42,450 bases of DNA from Lysobacter sp. Root76 (lineage in GTDB: Bacteria; Pseudomonadota; Gammaproteobacteria; Xanthomonadales; Xanthomonadaceae). Both the position numbers and the translations under genes were made by a program. Of this stretch, positions 9,346 to 18,307 are shown in pieces. The notes beneath the pieces are model-generated. The model did not search any database. It was not told the DNA's origin and worked only from the letters and a program-made list of their open reading frames with translations. The DNA lies in contig NZ_LMIK01000010.1 of NCBI RefSeq assembly GCF_001428685.1, positions 1 to 42,450 of the forward strand, written 5' to 3'. Position 1 is the first letter of the stretch. Each line of letters starts with the position of its first letter.

Positions 9346-9380
9346 AAAACGCCCGGCCTAGGCCGGGCGTTTGCGTTTTT
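9346..9380. terminator. Bidirectional Rho-independent terminator
   Basis: A perfect 12-bp stem, AAACGCCCGGCC with loop TA and its complement, is followed by GCG and TTTTT on the plus strand and by a TTTTGC tract on the minus strand. It lies between the convergent ends of the exported coiled-coil gene (9257) and algC (9409), so it can stop both. Confidence 0.9.
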
Positions 9381-9408
9381 AGCGGTGCCGGCGCGGCCGG
9401 CCCCACGA

Positions 9409-11724
9409 TCAGAAGGGCAGGTTGAGCGTCGGGTCCACCGCCAGCAGCTGGCTGCGGAACGCGGCCTGGATGCGGCCCAGCGATTCGCGCGAGTCGGCGT
9501 CGAAGCGCAGCACCAGGATCGGCGTGGTGTTGGACGCGCGCACCAGGCCCCAGCCGTCGGCGTAATCCACGCGCAGGCCGTCGATGGTCGACAGGCGCGC
9601 GCCCTCGAACTGGGCCTGCTTGAGGAAGCGCTCGACGAAGGCATGCGGGTCGCCGTCCGGCGCTTCGACCTTGATCTCGGCCGTGGACACGCCGTCGGGC
9701 AGCGCGTTCAGGGTTTCGCTGGCGTTCTGCGGGCGGGCGGCGAGGATTTCGAGCAGGCGCGCGGCGGCGTAGATGCCGTCGTCGAAGCCATACCAGCGCT
9801 CCTTGAAGAAGAAGTGGCCGCTCATCTCGCCGGCCAGTTCGGCGTCGGTCTCGCGCATCTTGGCCTTGATCAGCGAGTGGCCGGTCTTCCACATCAGCGG
9901 GCTGCCGCCATGGCGCAGGATGTGGCCGGGCAGACGGCCGGTGCACTTCACGTCGTAGATGATCATCGCGCCGGGGTTGCGTTCGAGCACGTCGGCGGCG
10001 AACAGCATCAGCAGGCGGTCGGGGAAGATGTTCTGGCCGTCGCGGGTCACCACGCCCAGGCGGTCGCCGTCGCCGTCGAAGGCCACGCCCAGGTCGGCGT
10101 CCAGTCGCTGCACCATCTTGATCAGGTCGGCGAGGTTGTGCGGCTCGCTCGGGTCCGGATGGTGATTGGGGAAGTGGCCGTCGATGTCGCAGTACAGCGG
10201 CGTGACTTCGGCGCCGATCGCGCTCAGCACGCGCGGGCCGATGTCGCCGGCGACGCCGTTGCCGGCGTCGACCACGACCTTGAGCGGGCGGTCGATCTGG
10301 ACGTCGGACGCGATGCGCTGGACGTAGTCCTCGCCGATCTCGCGCTCCGACAGCGAGCCCAGGTCGCCCAGGTGCAGGCGGTCGTCGGCGATGCGGGCGT
10401 AGAGGTCGGTGATGGCGTCGCCGGACAGGGTCTCGCCGCCGATCACGATCTTGAAGCCGTTGTAGTCGGGCGGATTGTGGCTGCCGGTGACCGAGACGCA
10501 GGAACCGGCACGCAGGTGGTAGGCGCCGAAATAGATCACCGGCGTCGGCGCCATGCCGATGTCGATGACGTTGCGCCCGGCCTTGCGCAGGCCGGCGATC
10601 AGGCCTTCGACCATGGCCGGGCCGGACAGGCGGCCGTCGCGGCCGACGACGATGTCGCTCAGGCCCTGGTCGTGCATCAGCGAACCGATGGCATGGCCGA
10701 TCAGCTCGGCGACGCCGGTGTCGAGGGTCTTACCGACCACGCCGCGGATGTCGTAAGCGCGGAAGATGCTGCGGTCGATCGCGACCGCCTTGACCGGCAG
10801 CGGCGCCTTGACGTCGATCGGCAGCTCGATCGGCGGCGGTACTGGCTGCTGCTCCATCGCCTCGGTCAGGGTCTGGTCGGGGCCTTCCTCTTCCACCACG
10901 ACCGCCGCGCCGCGCCGCATCTTGGGCGCGCGCCAGGCCAGCAGGCCCAGCAGCGCCAGGATGCCGGCGGCGCCGAAGCAGCCGACCGCGCCCAGGCCCA
11001 GCGGGCCGCCGGCGACGTCGGGGATGGCGGCGGCGATGCGCAGATCGCTGTCGGGAATCTTGGCCGCGAGCGCTTCGGCGCCGTCGGCGAGCGCGGCGTC
11101 GCCGCGTTCGACCACGCTGTAGCCGCCCTGGCGCAGCGCCAGATAGGTGTCGCCGGACACCGAGGCGCCCTCGATGCCCTGGCTCACGCGCTGCAGCGGC
11201 AGGCGCAGGAAGGCCACGCCCACCGTCTGCTGGCCGGCGCGCGCCGGCGCGGCCAAGGCCAGCGAGGGCTGGGCGCCGTCGCGTGCGATCCAGGCCACCG
11301 GCTTGTCGTTGGCGATCGCCGCTTCCATCGCGGCGAGGCGGCCGTAACCGCCCTTGGGCAGGGCGGCGTATTCGGCGGCCAGGTCGCTGCTCAGGACCGC
11401 CGCGTCGCTGGCGCCGGGCCAGTCCTTGCCGAGTTCGCGTGCCGCCGCGGCCAGATCGCCCGCGCCCAGCGCGGTCTGCACCGGCGCCGAAGCCAGGCGT
11501 TCGTCGAGGCGCTTGAGTTCGCCGGCCAGACCGGTCTTGGCGGCCTCGACGGCGGCGTCGCGGGCGCGCTCGATGCCGGTGCGGCGTGCATTGTCGCGAT
11601 GCTGTTGCCAGCCGCTCCAGGCGAACCATGCCGCCAACAGCACGCACAAGGCGATCGCAACCGGTCGTAGCGGTTTGAGTTGCTCGGCCGACAGCTGCGG
11701 CCGCTCGATCTTCAGATCCACCAT
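9409..11724 (-). CDS. algC: Phosphomannomutase/phosphoglucomutase with N-terminal membrane sensor-like extension
   Basis: Interconverts hexose 1- and 6-phosphates, feeding LPS, exopolysaccharide and nucleotide-sugar synthesis. The C-terminal part (about residues 315-771) is a full alpha-D-phosphohexomutase: phosphoserine loop VTGSHNPPDYNG (near 410), metal loop DGDGDR (near 551), sugar-binding GEMSGH (near 633) and a C-terminal phosphate loop RASNTTP. The first 310 residues are an unusual addition: membrane segment about 19-36, a periplasmic-size domain of roughly 200 residues, a second membrane segment about 240-263, and an acidic/proline linker. P. aeruginosa algC has also been annotated with a long N-terminal extension, so this is a known layout. 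It is last in the operon coaC-coaB-dut-algC, 16 bp after dut. The start is ATG at 11724, with GGAACG upstream. Confidence 0.93.
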   Translation of the reverse strand: MVDLKIERPQLSAEQLKPLRPVAIALCVLLAAWFAWSGWQQHRDNARRTGIERARDAAVEAAKTGLAGELKRLDERLASAPVQTALGAGDLAAAARELGKDWPGASDAAVLSSDLAAEYAALPKGGYGRLAAMEAAIANDKPVAWIARDGAQPSLALAAPARAGQQTVGVAFLRLPLQRVSQGIEGASVSGDTYLALRQGGYSVVERGDAALADGAEALAAKIPDSDLRIAAAIPDVAGGPLGLGAVGCFGAAGILALLGLLAWRAPKMRRGAAVVVEEEGPDQTLTEAMEQQPVPPPIELPIDVKAPLPVKAVAIDRSIFRAYDIRGVVGKTLDTGVAELIGHAIGSLMHDQGLSDIVVGRDGRLSGPAMVEGLIAGLRKAGRNVIDIGMAPTPVIYFGAYHLRAGSCVSVTGSHNPPDYNGFKIVIGGETLSGDAITDLYARIADDRLHLGDLGSLSEREIGEDYVQRIASDVQIDRPLKVVVDAGNGVAGDIGPRVLSAIGAEVTPLYCDIDGHFPNHHPDPSEPHNLADLIKMVQRLDADLGVAFDGDGDRLGVVTRDGQNIFPDRLLMLFAADVLERNPGAMIIYDVKCTGRLPGHILRHGGSPLMWKTGHSLIKAKMRETDAELAGEMSGHFFFKERWYGFDDGIYAAARLLEILAARPQNASETLNALPDGVSTAEIKVEAPDGDPHAFVERFLKQAQFEGARLSTIDGLRVDYADGWGLVRASNTTPILVLRFDADSRESLGRIQAAFRSQLLAVDPTLNLPF

Positions 11725-11740
11725 CGTTCCGTTCCTTTGA

Positions 11741-12199
11741 TCAGCGCACGCCGGTGTGGCCGAAGCCGCCGGCCCCGCGCGCGCTGGATTCGAATTCTTC
11801 GACCACCTGCAGCGTAGCCCGTACGATCGGCAGTACGACCAGCTGCGCGATGCGATCCCCCGGCTGCATCGTAAAAGCCTCGCGTCCGCGATTCCACACG
11901 CTGATCAGCAAGGGGCCCTGATAGTCAGCGTCGATCAGGCCGGTGCCGTTGCCGAGCACGATGCCGTTTTTGTGACCCAGGCCCGATCGCGGCAGGATCA
12001 CCGCGCACAGCGTGGGGTCGCCGAGATGGATCGCCAGCCCCGACGGCACCAGCGCGGTGTCGCCCGGAAGCAGGACCAGCGACTGATCGAGCGCCGCGCG
12101 CAGGTCGAGACCGGCGCTGGCGGCGGTCGCGTACTGCGGCAGCGGCCATTCGTCGCCGAAGCGCGGGTCGAGGATTTTCAGTTCGAGAGTGTGGTTCAT
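11741..12199 (-). CDS. dut: dUTP diphosphatase
   Basis: Hydrolyses dUTP to dUMP and PPi, keeping uracil out of DNA and supplying dTMP synthesis. The 152-residue trimeric-type dUTPase has all five motifs: AGLDLRA (1), [11 protein letters not shown] (2), [11 protein letters not shown] (3), GDRIAQLV (4) and the P-loop-like tail [11 protein letters not shown] (5). It starts with an ATGA overlap on coaB and ends 16 bp before algC. The coaBC-dut-algC order is typical of Pseudomonas and xanthomonads. Confidence 0.97.
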   Translation of the reverse strand: MNHTLELKILDPRFGDEWPLPQYATAASAGLDLRAALDQSLVLLPGDTALVPSGLAIHLGDPTLCAVILPRSGLGHKNGIVLGNGTGLIDADYQGPLLISVWNRGREAFTMQPGDRIAQLVVLPIVRATLQVVEEFESSARGAGGFGHTGVR

Positions 12200-12855
12200 G
12201 CGTTGCGCAGGCGTTCGGCGATCAGGTCGAGCAGCTCGTCGGCGAGCCGGGTCTTGGGCGCGGGCCCGAGCGCGCGCTCGCCGCCGGCCCAGTACACGGT
12301 CAGGGCGTTGTCGTCGCTCTCGAAGCCGCTGCCGGGCACGCCGACGCGGTTGGCGGCGATCAGGTCGAGCTTCTTCTTCTCCAGCTTGTCGCGCGCGTAG
12401 CGTTCGACGTCGTTGGTTTCCGCGGCGAAGCCGACCACCAGGCGCGGGCGCGCGGCATGCACGGCGACCTCGGCCAGGATGTCGGGCGTGCGCACCAGTT
12501 CCAGGGCGAAGCGCGCTTCGTTCTTCTTGATCTTGCCCGGCGCAACCTGGACCGGAGTGTAATCGGCGACCGCGGCGGCGCCGATGTAGGCGTCGGCCGG
12601 CAGCCCCGCCAGCACCGCCTCGCGCATCTGCGCGGCCGAGCGCACATCCGTGCGAACGACCCCGGCCGGGGTCGGCAGCGACACCGGGCCGGCGACCAGC
12701 CGCACTTGCGCACCGCGCCGGGCGGCGGCTTCGGCGATCGCGAACCCCATCTTGCCGCTGCTGCGGTTGCCGATGAAACGCACCGGATCGATGTCCTCGT
12801 AGGTCGGCCCGGCGCTGATCAGCAGACGCAGGCCCTGCAGGCTGGCCACGCTCAT
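12196..12855 (-). CDS. coaB: Phosphopantothenate-cysteine ligase (CoaB half, separate ORF)
   Basis: Joins 4'-phosphopantothenate to cysteine, the second step of CoA synthesis, with CTP as the usual activator in bacteria. The 219-residue ORF has the CoaB hallmarks: [20 protein letters not shown] at the N-terminus, [13 protein letters not shown], the AAVADYTP segment, and the catalytic-lysine loop GKIKKNE. In most proteobacteria this is the C-terminal half of one bifunctional CoaBC. Here it starts on its own ATG, which overlaps the coaC stop as ATGA. Nothing seems lost between the halves: the linker length matches that of E. coli CoaBC. It also overlaps dut by ATGA. See findings for split versus sequence error. 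Confidence 0.9.
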   Translation of the reverse strand: MSVASLQGLRLLISAGPTYEDIDPVRFIGNRSSGKMGFAIAEAAARRGAQVRLVAGPVSLPTPAGVVRTDVRSAAQMREAVLAGLPADAYIGAAAVADYTPVQVAPGKIKKNEARFALELVRTPDILAEVAVHAARPRLVVGFAAETNDVERYARDKLEKKKLDLIAANRVGVPGSGFESDDNALTVYWAGGERALGPAPKTRLADELLDLIAERLRNA

Positions 12856-13415
12856 GGCGCGACCTGGGCCAGCGCGGCGACGATGTCGTTGGGTTCCATC
12901 AGCCGCCCGGGGCCGGATTCGGGTTCGGCCATCGGCCCGTCCATCGGCCCTAGCAAGCGCACCCCGCGCGCGCGCAGCGTGGCGACGTTGGCCTGGGTGG
13001 CCGGATGCGCCCACATGCGGTGGTTCATCGCCGGCGCAATGGTCAGCGGAGCCTCGGTGGCCAGGCACAGGGTGGTGATCAGGTCGTCGGCGAAACCGTG
13101 CGCGAGCTTGGCGATCATGTCGGCGGTGGCCGGCGCGATCAGCACCCGTTGTGCCCAGCGCGCCAGTTCGATGTGGCCCATCGAGGCTTCGGCCTCGGCA
13201 TCCCAGAGCGAAGTCCGCACCGGCTGGCCGGACAGGGCCTGGAAGGTCGCGGTGCCGACGAAGCGGGTCGCGTTCTCGGTCATGGCCACGCGCACGTCGG
13301 CGCCGGCATCGCGCAGGCGGCGCACCAGCTCGGCGGCCTTGTAGGCGGCGATGCCGCCGCAGACGCAAAGCAGCAGGTGCTGGCCTTGCAGGGAGGGTGG
13401 CGCGTCTAGTGCCAT
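12852..13415 (-). CDS. coaC: Phosphopantothenoylcysteine decarboxylase (CoaC half, separate ORF)
   Basis: Flavin-dependent decarboxylation of 4'-phosphopantothenoylcysteine in CoA synthesis. The 187-residue ORF is a complete HFCD flavoprotein domain: [20 protein letters not shown], the active-site histidine segment [28 protein letters not shown], and the substrate-clamp motif PAMNHRMW (near residue 127). It ends in ...VAALAQVAP with TGA inside the coaB ATGA. It is first in the operon. The ATG at 13415 has no convincing Shine-Dalgarno. The family is usually fused to CoaB (about 400 residues in total), so a single-gene reading would be 12196-13415 with a one-base change. Confidence 0.9.
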   Translation of the reverse strand: MALDAPPSLQGQHLLLCVCGGIAAYKAAELVRRLRDAGADVRVAMTENATRFVGTATFQALSGQPVRTSLWDAEAEASMGHIELARWAQRVLIAPATADMIAKLAHGFADDLITTLCLATEAPLTIAPAMNHRMWAHPATQANVATLRARGVRLLGPMDGPMAEPESGPGRLMEPNDIVAALAQVAP

Positions 13416-13565
13416 GTTCGGCTTCGGGTCCAGGTGCGGCGGTGCGGCTCCGGCGTTCGCAGGCTGCCCGTAAGGGAATTCCTACGCCGGAACGAGGCCC
13501 TAGCTTACCCGATGCACCCGCAACGCCCGATCGCCGCGCCCCGCACGCGGCGCCAAGCTGCGGCC

Positions 13566-14240
13566 ATGCGTATCCAAGAATGGCCCAGCGCGGAACGGCC
13601 CCGCGAAAAACTCCTGGCGCGCGGCGCCGGCGCCCTCTCAGACGCCGAGTTACTGGCGATCTTCCTGGGCTCCGGCCTGCGCGGGCACGATGCGGTCGCC
13701 ACCGCGCGCAACTTGCTGAACGCGCACGGCCCGCTGCGCGCCCTGCTCGAATGCAGCCCGGCCCAGTTGCTGCGCCTGCCCAGCCTGGGCCCGGCCCGCG
13801 CCTGCATCCTGGCCGCCGCTTTGGAACTGGCCAGCCGGCACCTGTCGGCCCAGCTCGAGCGCGGCGAGGTCCTGACCGATCCCGGCGCCGCCGGGCGCTA
13901 TTTCGCCCAGCGTCTGCGCGGGCGGCCGCACGAGGTGTTCGCGGCCCTGTTCCTGGACACCAGCCACCGCGCGATCGCGTTCGAGGAGCTGTTCCGCGGC
14001 ACCATCGATGGTGCCGAAGTGCACCCGCGCGAAGTAGTCCGGCGTGCGCTGATACACAACGCCGCCGCGGTGATCGTCGGCCACAACCACCCCAGCGGCA
14101 ATCCCGAGCCCAGCGCCGCCGACCGCGCCGTGACCCTGCGCCTGCGGAATGCCCTGAACCTGGTCGATACCCGTCTGCTGGACCACTTCGTGATCGCCGA
14201 CGGACCGCCGGTATCGATGGCGGCGCGCGGCATGGTCTGA
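13566..14240 (+). CDS. radC: RadC family JAB-domain protein
   Basis: The 224-residue protein has the RadC layout: a UPF0758 N-terminal helical region ([32 protein letters not shown]), a helix-hairpin-helix-like LPSLGPARA, and a C-terminal MPN/JAB domain with the metal-binding signature [11 protein letters not shown] plus a downstream Asp in [12 protein letters not shown]. Despite the name, a role in recombination repair was withdrawn for E. coli RadC and the true activity is unsettled. The start ATG at 13566 fits family N-termini. The gene is divergent from coaC with 150 bp between them. Confidence 0.94.
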   Translation: MRIQEWPSAERPREKLLARGAGALSDAELLAIFLGSGLRGHDAVATARNLLNAHGPLRALLECSPAQLLRLPSLGPARACILAAALELASRHLSAQLERGEVLTDPGAAGRYFAQRLRGRPHEVFAALFLDTSHRAIAFEELFRGTIDGAEVHPREVVRRALIHNAAAVIVGHNHPSGNPEPSAADRAVTLRLRNALNLVDTRLLDHFVIADGPPVSMAARGMV

Positions 14241-14417
14241 GGTCGGCAGGTCCGGGGTCGGCGGCGCATGCCCGCGGCCCCGAGGCGTCGCGCCGCTCCG
14301 ACCCGGGGCGGACCTCGTCGCGACGCTACGGGCGAGGCGTCGCGGCGGCGTCCGCCGCCCGCCTGCGGGGCCGCCCTCGCGTACAATGGCCGATCCGCAG
14401 CACCCCGCAGAATCCCC

Positions 14418-16106
14418 GTGAAAACCCATCTCCGCGCGCTGGTCGCGCAGGCCATCGATGCGTTGCGCGCCGCCGGCACTCTGCCGGCCGAGCTGGCGAC
14501 GCCCGATTTCGTGATCGAACGCCCCAAGACCCATGCCCAGGGCGACTTCTCGACCAACGCCGCGATGCTGCTGGCGAAACCGGCGCGCGCCAATCCGCGC
14601 GAGATCGCGCAGAAGCTGGTCGAGGCCCTGCCGGCCAACGACGACATCGCGCGCGTCGAGATCGCCGGCCCCGGCTTCATCAACTTCCATGTCGACGAGT
14701 CGGCCTGGCGCCGCCTGCTGCGCGACGCGCTCGCCGCCGGCGCCGGCTACGGCCGCAACGACAGCGGCAAGGGCCACCGCGCCGGCGTCGAATACGTCTC
14801 GGCCAACCCGACCGGTCCGCTCCATGTCGGCCACGGCCGCGCCGCGGTGATCGGCGACTGCATCGCGCGCGTGCTCGCCGCCAACGGCTGGAACGTGGCG
14901 CGCGAGTTCTACTACAACGACGCCGGCGTGCAGATCAACAACCTGGCGATCTCGACCCAGGCGCGCGCGCGCGGCATCGCCCCCGGCGATGAAGGCTGGC
15001 CGGAAGACGGCTACCGTGGCGACTACATCGCCGACGTCGCCCGCGCCTACCTCGAAGGCGCCTCGGTCGAGGTCGACGGCCATATCGTGGTCGGCGCCGG
15101 CGACATCGAAGACCTCGATGCGATCCGCCGCTTCGCCGTGGCCTACCTGCGCCGCGAGCAGAACGGCGACCTCGCCGCCTACGGCGTCGACTTCGACGTG
15201 TACTTCCTGGAAAGCTCGCTGTACGCCGACGACAAGGTCGAGGAGACCGTGCGCGAACTGATCGCGCACGGCCATACCTACGAGGAAGGCGGCGCGCTGT
15301 GGCTGCGCAGCACCGACTTCGGCGACGACAAGGACCGCGTGATGCGCAAGTCCGACGGCACCTACACCTACTTCGTGCCGGACGTCGCCTATCACTTGAG
15401 CAAATGGCAGCGCGGCTACGAGCGCGCGATCACCGAACTGGGCGCCGATCACCACGGCTCGCTCGCGCGCGTGCGCGCGGGCCTGCAGGCGCTCGACGCC
15501 GGCATTCCGCAGGGCTGGCCGGAGTACGTGCTGCACCAGATGGTCACGGTGATGCGCGGCGGCGAGGAAGTGAAGCTGTCCAAGCGCGCCGGCAGTTACC
15601 TGACCCTGCGCGATCTGATCGAAGAAGCGGGAAGCGACGCCGTGCGCTGGTTCCTGATCGCGCGCAAGCCCGACTCGCAACTGACCTTCGACATCGATCT
15701 GGCGCGTTCGCAGTCGATGGACAACCCGGTCTACTACGTGCAGGTTTCGCACGCGCGCATGTGCGGCCTGATGCGCCAGCTCAAGGAGCGCGGCCTGTCG
15801 TTCGACCTCGAACAGGGCCTGGCGCAACCGCTGGACCTCGACGACGAGGCCGCGCGCGAACTCGTGGTCACCTTGCTGCGCTATCCGGACGTGGTCGCCG
15901 CCGCCGGCCGCGACCTCGAACCGCACCAGATCGCGGTCTATCTGCTGGAGTTGGCGCAGACCTTCCAGACGTATTACAACGACCACCAGTTCCTGGTCGA
16001 CGACGCGGCCGTGCGCAACGCGCGCCTGGCCCTGGCGACGGCGACGCGCCAGGTGCTGGCGAACGGTCTGGACCTGCTGGGCGTCAGCGCCCCCGAGGTG
16101 ATGTAA
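14418..16106 (+). CDS. argS: Arginyl-tRNA synthetase
   Basis: Class I synthetase that charges tRNA-Arg. The 562-residue protein has an N-terminal Add-1 domain, the HIGH-type motif HVGHGR near residue 135 after [10 protein letters not shown], the ArgRS segment [21 protein letters not shown], and VKLSKRAG in place of a canonical KMSKS loop, as in many ArgRS. The C-terminal anticodon-binding domain includes [10 protein letters not shown]. The start is GTG at 14418. The frame is open upstream to 14268, but the conserved N-terminus begins here. A TACAAT hexamer at 14392-14397 could be a -10 element, though no matching -35 is seen. The next gene begins directly after the stop. Confidence 0.96.
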   Translation: MKTHLRALVAQAIDALRAAGTLPAELATPDFVIERPKTHAQGDFSTNAAMLLAKPARANPREIAQKLVEALPANDDIARVEIAGPGFINFHVDESAWRRLLRDALAAGAGYGRNDSGKGHRAGVEYVSANPTGPLHVGHGRAAVIGDCIARVLAANGWNVAREFYYNDAGVQINNLAISTQARARGIAPGDEGWPEDGYRGDYIADVARAYLEGASVEVDGHIVVGAGDIEDLDAIRRFAVAYLRREQNGDLAAYGVDFDVYFLESSLYADDKVEETVRELIAHGHTYEEGGALWLRSTDFGDDKDRVMRKSDGTYTYFVPDVAYHLSKWQRGYERAITELGADHHGSLARVRAGLQALDAGIPQGWPEYVLHQMVTVMRGGEEVKLSKRAGSYLTLRDLIEEAGSDAVRWFLIARKPDSQLTFDIDLARSQSMDNPVYYVQVSHARMCGLMRQLKERGLSFDLEQGLAQPLDLDDEAARELVVTLLRYPDVVAAAGRDLEPHQIAVYLLELAQTFQTYYNDHQFLVDDAAVRNARLALATATRQVLANGLDLLGVSAPEVM

Positions 16107-16973
16107 GTGGCAGCACGACGTGGCAAATCGCAAGCGAAGCGCAACCAGGGCAACGGCGGCGGCCTGCCGGGCTGGGCCTGGGGCGTCATGGGCGTCCTGC
16201 TGGGCGTGGTGCTGATCCTGTCGGCGCCGAAGCTGCTCAAGTCCGACGGCGACGGCTTCTTCCGTCCCAAGCCCAACCCCGACGCCCAGCCGGCGCCGGT
16301 CGCGGTGGCCGAGGACGAGACCGTCGCTCCCGACAACGACGACGGCCCCAGCAAGCCCAAGCCCGCCGCCGACCCGGACAAGCAGGCCACCGCCTACGCG
16401 TTCTACGACCTGCTGCCGGGCAAGGAAGTGCCGCTGACGGACGCCGAACTGGCCGCGACCGAGCGCGCCGAAGCCCAGCGTCTGGCGCAGCAGCAGAAAC
16501 AGCAGGCGGCGCAGGCCGCCGCCGCCCAGAACGGCGCCGTCCAGACGACGACCGCGCCCGCCGACGCGACCGCCGCCAACAACGCAGGCACCGCGCTGCC
16601 CAAGCCGGTCGACGCCGGCCCCAGCACGCCCGTCGCCACGACGCCGGCGACGGTCACGGCCAACAACGCCGGCACGACTACGCCGGCCACGGCCAACGTC
16701 GCCGCCAACACCGCGCCGAAGCCGGTCGCGATCGACGACGGCACCCGTTACCTGCTTCAAGCTGGCGCGTTCCAGGCTTCCGGCCAGGCCGAGGAAATGA
16801 AGGCCAAGATCGCCCTGCTGGGCCTGGGCGCCCGGGTCGAGCCGGCGCAGATCAGCGGCAAGACCGTCTACCGCGTGCGCATGGGCCCCTACGGCACCGC
16901 CAGCGACCTCGCCGAAGCCAAGCGCAAGCTCGCCAGCGGCGGCCTGCCGGGGCTGGCGATCAAGGTCAAGTAA
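16107..16973 (+). CDS. FtsN-like SPOR-domain protein
   Basis: Probable bitopic inner-membrane protein that binds denuded septal glycans. The 288-residue product has a short basic cytoplasmic tail (MAARRGKSQAKRNQ), a membrane segment about residues 22-40, then a long Pro/Ala/Thr/Asn-rich periplasmic linker. A C-terminal SPOR domain covers about residues 212-288 (YLLQAGAFQASGQAEEMKAK ... VYRVRMGPYG). Start is GTG at 16107, touching the argS stop, so it is translated from the argS mRNA. FtsN itself is often beside argS in gammaproteobacteria. The linker contains near-repeats of ATPATVTANNAG type. The family call is firm, but whether it is the essential FtsN is an inference. Confidence 0.9.
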   Translation: MAARRGKSQAKRNQGNGGGLPGWAWGVMGVLLGVVLILSAPKLLKSDGDGFFRPKPNPDAQPAPVAVAEDETVAPDNDDGPSKPKPAADPDKQATAYAFYDLLPGKEVPLTDAELAATERAEAQRLAQQQKQQAAQAAAAQNGAVQTTTAPADATAANNAGTALPKPVDAGPSTPVATTPATVTANNAGTTTPATANVAANTAPKPVAIDDGTRYLLQAGAFQASGQAEEMKAKIALLGLGARVEPAQISGKTVYRVRMGPYGTASDLAEAKRKLASGGLPGLAIKVK

Positions 16974-16987
16974 GCGCACCTTCTGAA

Positions 16988-17470
16988 CCCCTCTCCCGCC
17001 TGCGGGAGAGGGGTTGGGATGAGGGCAGCCGCCGGGCTTGAGGTGCTACCACCTCGCCCCGCCCCTCATCCGGCCCTGCCGGGCCACCTTCTCCCGCGAG
17101 CGGGAGAAGGGAAAGCGTCCGCGCCTGGGCAGGCGCCGAAGACCAAAGCACGCACGCCTTGAGCCCCTCTCCCGCCTGCGGGAGAGGGGTTGGGGTGAGG
17201 GCAGCCGCTGAGCTTGCGGTGCTACCACCTCGCCTCGCCCCTCATCCGGCCCTGCGGGCCACCTTCTCCCGCGAGCGGGAGAAGGGAATAGCGTCCGCGC
17301 CTGGGCAGGCACCGAAGACCAAAGCACGCACGTCTTGAGCCCCTCTCCCGCTTGCGGGAGAGGGGTTGGGGTGAGTGCCGTCGCAGCGATTGCGGTGCTA
17401 TCACCTCGCCACGCCCTCATCCGGCCCTCCGCGCCCCCTTCTCCCGCGAGAGGGAGAAGGGAAAGCGCCA
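16988..17470. repeat. Three tandem 176-bp units with paired palindromes
   Basis: Units start at 16988, 17164 and 17340, so the period is exactly 176 bp. The first two are nearly identical and the third is diverged in its second half. Each unit carries a hairpin CCCCTCTCCCGC..GCGGGAGAGGGG at its start and a second hairpin CCTTCTCCCGC..GCGGGAGAAGG about 100 bp on, joined by GAGGTGCTACCACCTCGCC-like sequence. The array fills almost all of the 653-bp gap after the SPOR gene. ORFs across it are artefacts. It resembles dispersed intergenic repeats of xanthomonad genomes. Roles in mRNA 3'-end stability or transposition by a RAYT enzyme are guesses. Confidence 0.85.
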
Positions 17471-17573
17471 CGGGCACTCAAGTCCATTCCGAGCGCGGGC
17501 TCAGCCTCCTCCCTGCTCCCACACACCGCCGCGGCGCAAGCGCGAGCGCGGTCACAGCCCGCGCCGCCGGCGC

Positions 17574-17601
17574 TTGGCGATACGCGTCGCCGCGGTAGAC
17601 T
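17574..17601 (+). promoter_or_regulatory. Candidate promoter for the small membrane protein
   Basis: TTGGCG, a 16-bp spacer and TAGACT end 25 bp before the ATG at 17627. The match is moderate (4/6 for each hexamer). It is the only plausible element between the repeat array and the gene. Confidence 0.4.
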
Positions 17602-17626
17602 CGCCCGGTTCGCAGCAGGGTGAAGC

Positions 17627-18043
17627 ATGGACAAACGCGTACTACTGGGCTGCATCGCCGCACTGTCCGTACTGTTGCTGGGCGGCATGGCCGCGCAGCT
17701 GGCCGGCAGCGACGGCGGCGGCAGTCAGATCCTTTCTTCGCCGCTGGGCCGGGTGCCGATCGGCGATGTACTGATGGTGCTGCTGGCGATGGCGGTCGGC
17801 GGCGCGATAGCGCGACGCAAGTTCCGCGCGATCGCGGTGCTGATGGTGTTGATCGTGTGGTTGGCGATCCTGACCGTGCTGGTGGCGATGATCGCCCCCG
17901 ACAGTCCGCCGCCGATGGCCTCGCTGCCGGCAATGCTCAAGTACAACGGCGCGGCGATCGTGTTGACCTTGTTCGCGGCCTGGTTGGGCGCGACCCTCGG
18001 CGAAACCCTGGCCAACCGCCGCAACAAGACGGCCGCCTCCTGA
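17627..18043 (+). CDS. Small integral membrane protein, unknown function
   Basis: A 138-residue protein with four predicted hydrophobic segments, at about residues 5-24, 46-62, 67-90 and 110-127. They are joined by short loops, with a basic RRKFR between segments 2 and 3 and a basic C-terminus (NRRNKTAAS). It has no catalytic motif. The ATG at 17627 is well supported by AGGGTGAAGC just upstream and by a candidate promoter. The gene stands alone between the 176-bp array and REP-like palindromes, with no operon partner. I recognise no family. Confidence 0.75.
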   Translation: MDKRVLLGCIAALSVLLLGGMAAQLAGSDGGGSQILSSPLGRVPIGDVLMVLLAMAVGGAIARRKFRAIAVLMVLIVWLAILTVLVAMIAPDSPPPMASLPAMLKYNGAAIVLTLFAAWLGATLGETLANRRNKTAAS

Positions 18044-18075
18044 GGGGAGGCGCCGTGTCGGCGCCTTCCTTTCGC

Positions 18076-18186
18076 TTTCTGTGGGAGCGGCGTGAGCCGC
18101 GATCGCGCCGCTCGACATTCGACGCAAGCCGCGGCTCTTCCTCATCCCGCCTAAAAGCATCGCGGCTCACGCCGCTCCCATAGAAA
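18076..18186. repeat. REP-like palindrome pair (long hairpin)
   Basis: Two 28-base arms, 18076-18103 and 18159-18186, are inverted copies with one G-T wobble around a 55-bp spacer. The core is GGGAGCGGCGTGAGCCGCG. The same core occurs at 18253-18277 and, with A for G, at 39436-39527. The pair sits just after the stop of the plus-strand membrane protein gene. It is probably a paired REP unit (REPIN type). Confidence 0.85.
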
Positions 18187-18194
18187 GCAGGGCA

Positions 18195-18221
18195 GCGTTC
18201 GCGCGATTCCAGCGCGAACGC
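18195..18221. repeat. 10-bp perfect hairpin between convergent genes
   Basis: GCGTTCGCGC and its exact complement flank a 7-base loop. No U-tract follows on either strand. It lies between the ends of the membrane protein gene (plus) and the dehydrogenase gene (minus), so it may help terminate or protect 3' ends. Confidence 0.5.
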
Positions 18222-18252
18222 CCGTCACGGCCCGCTGCGTTCCTGCAAGAAC

Positions 18253-18277
18253 ATCGCGGCTTACGCCGCTCCCACAG
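18253..18277. repeat. Single REP-like unit
   Basis: ATCGCGGCTTACGCCGCTCC followed by CACAG matches one arm of the palindrome at 18076-18186, with TTA in place of TCA. It is a lone copy 30 bp beyond the stop of the dehydrogenase gene. Confidence 0.7.
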
Positions 18278-18307
18278 ACTGCCAGGCGCGGCGCGCGCGC
18301 AGCCGAA

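Noticed and set aside
16974-17470. Open frames across the 176-bp array
   Set aside because: Their translations repeat the DNA repeat itself and have no start site or conserved pattern.
16988-17470. CRISPR array from the regularly spaced palindromes
   Set aside because: Units are 176 bp and repeat throughout. There are no short repeats with unique spacers and no cas genes.
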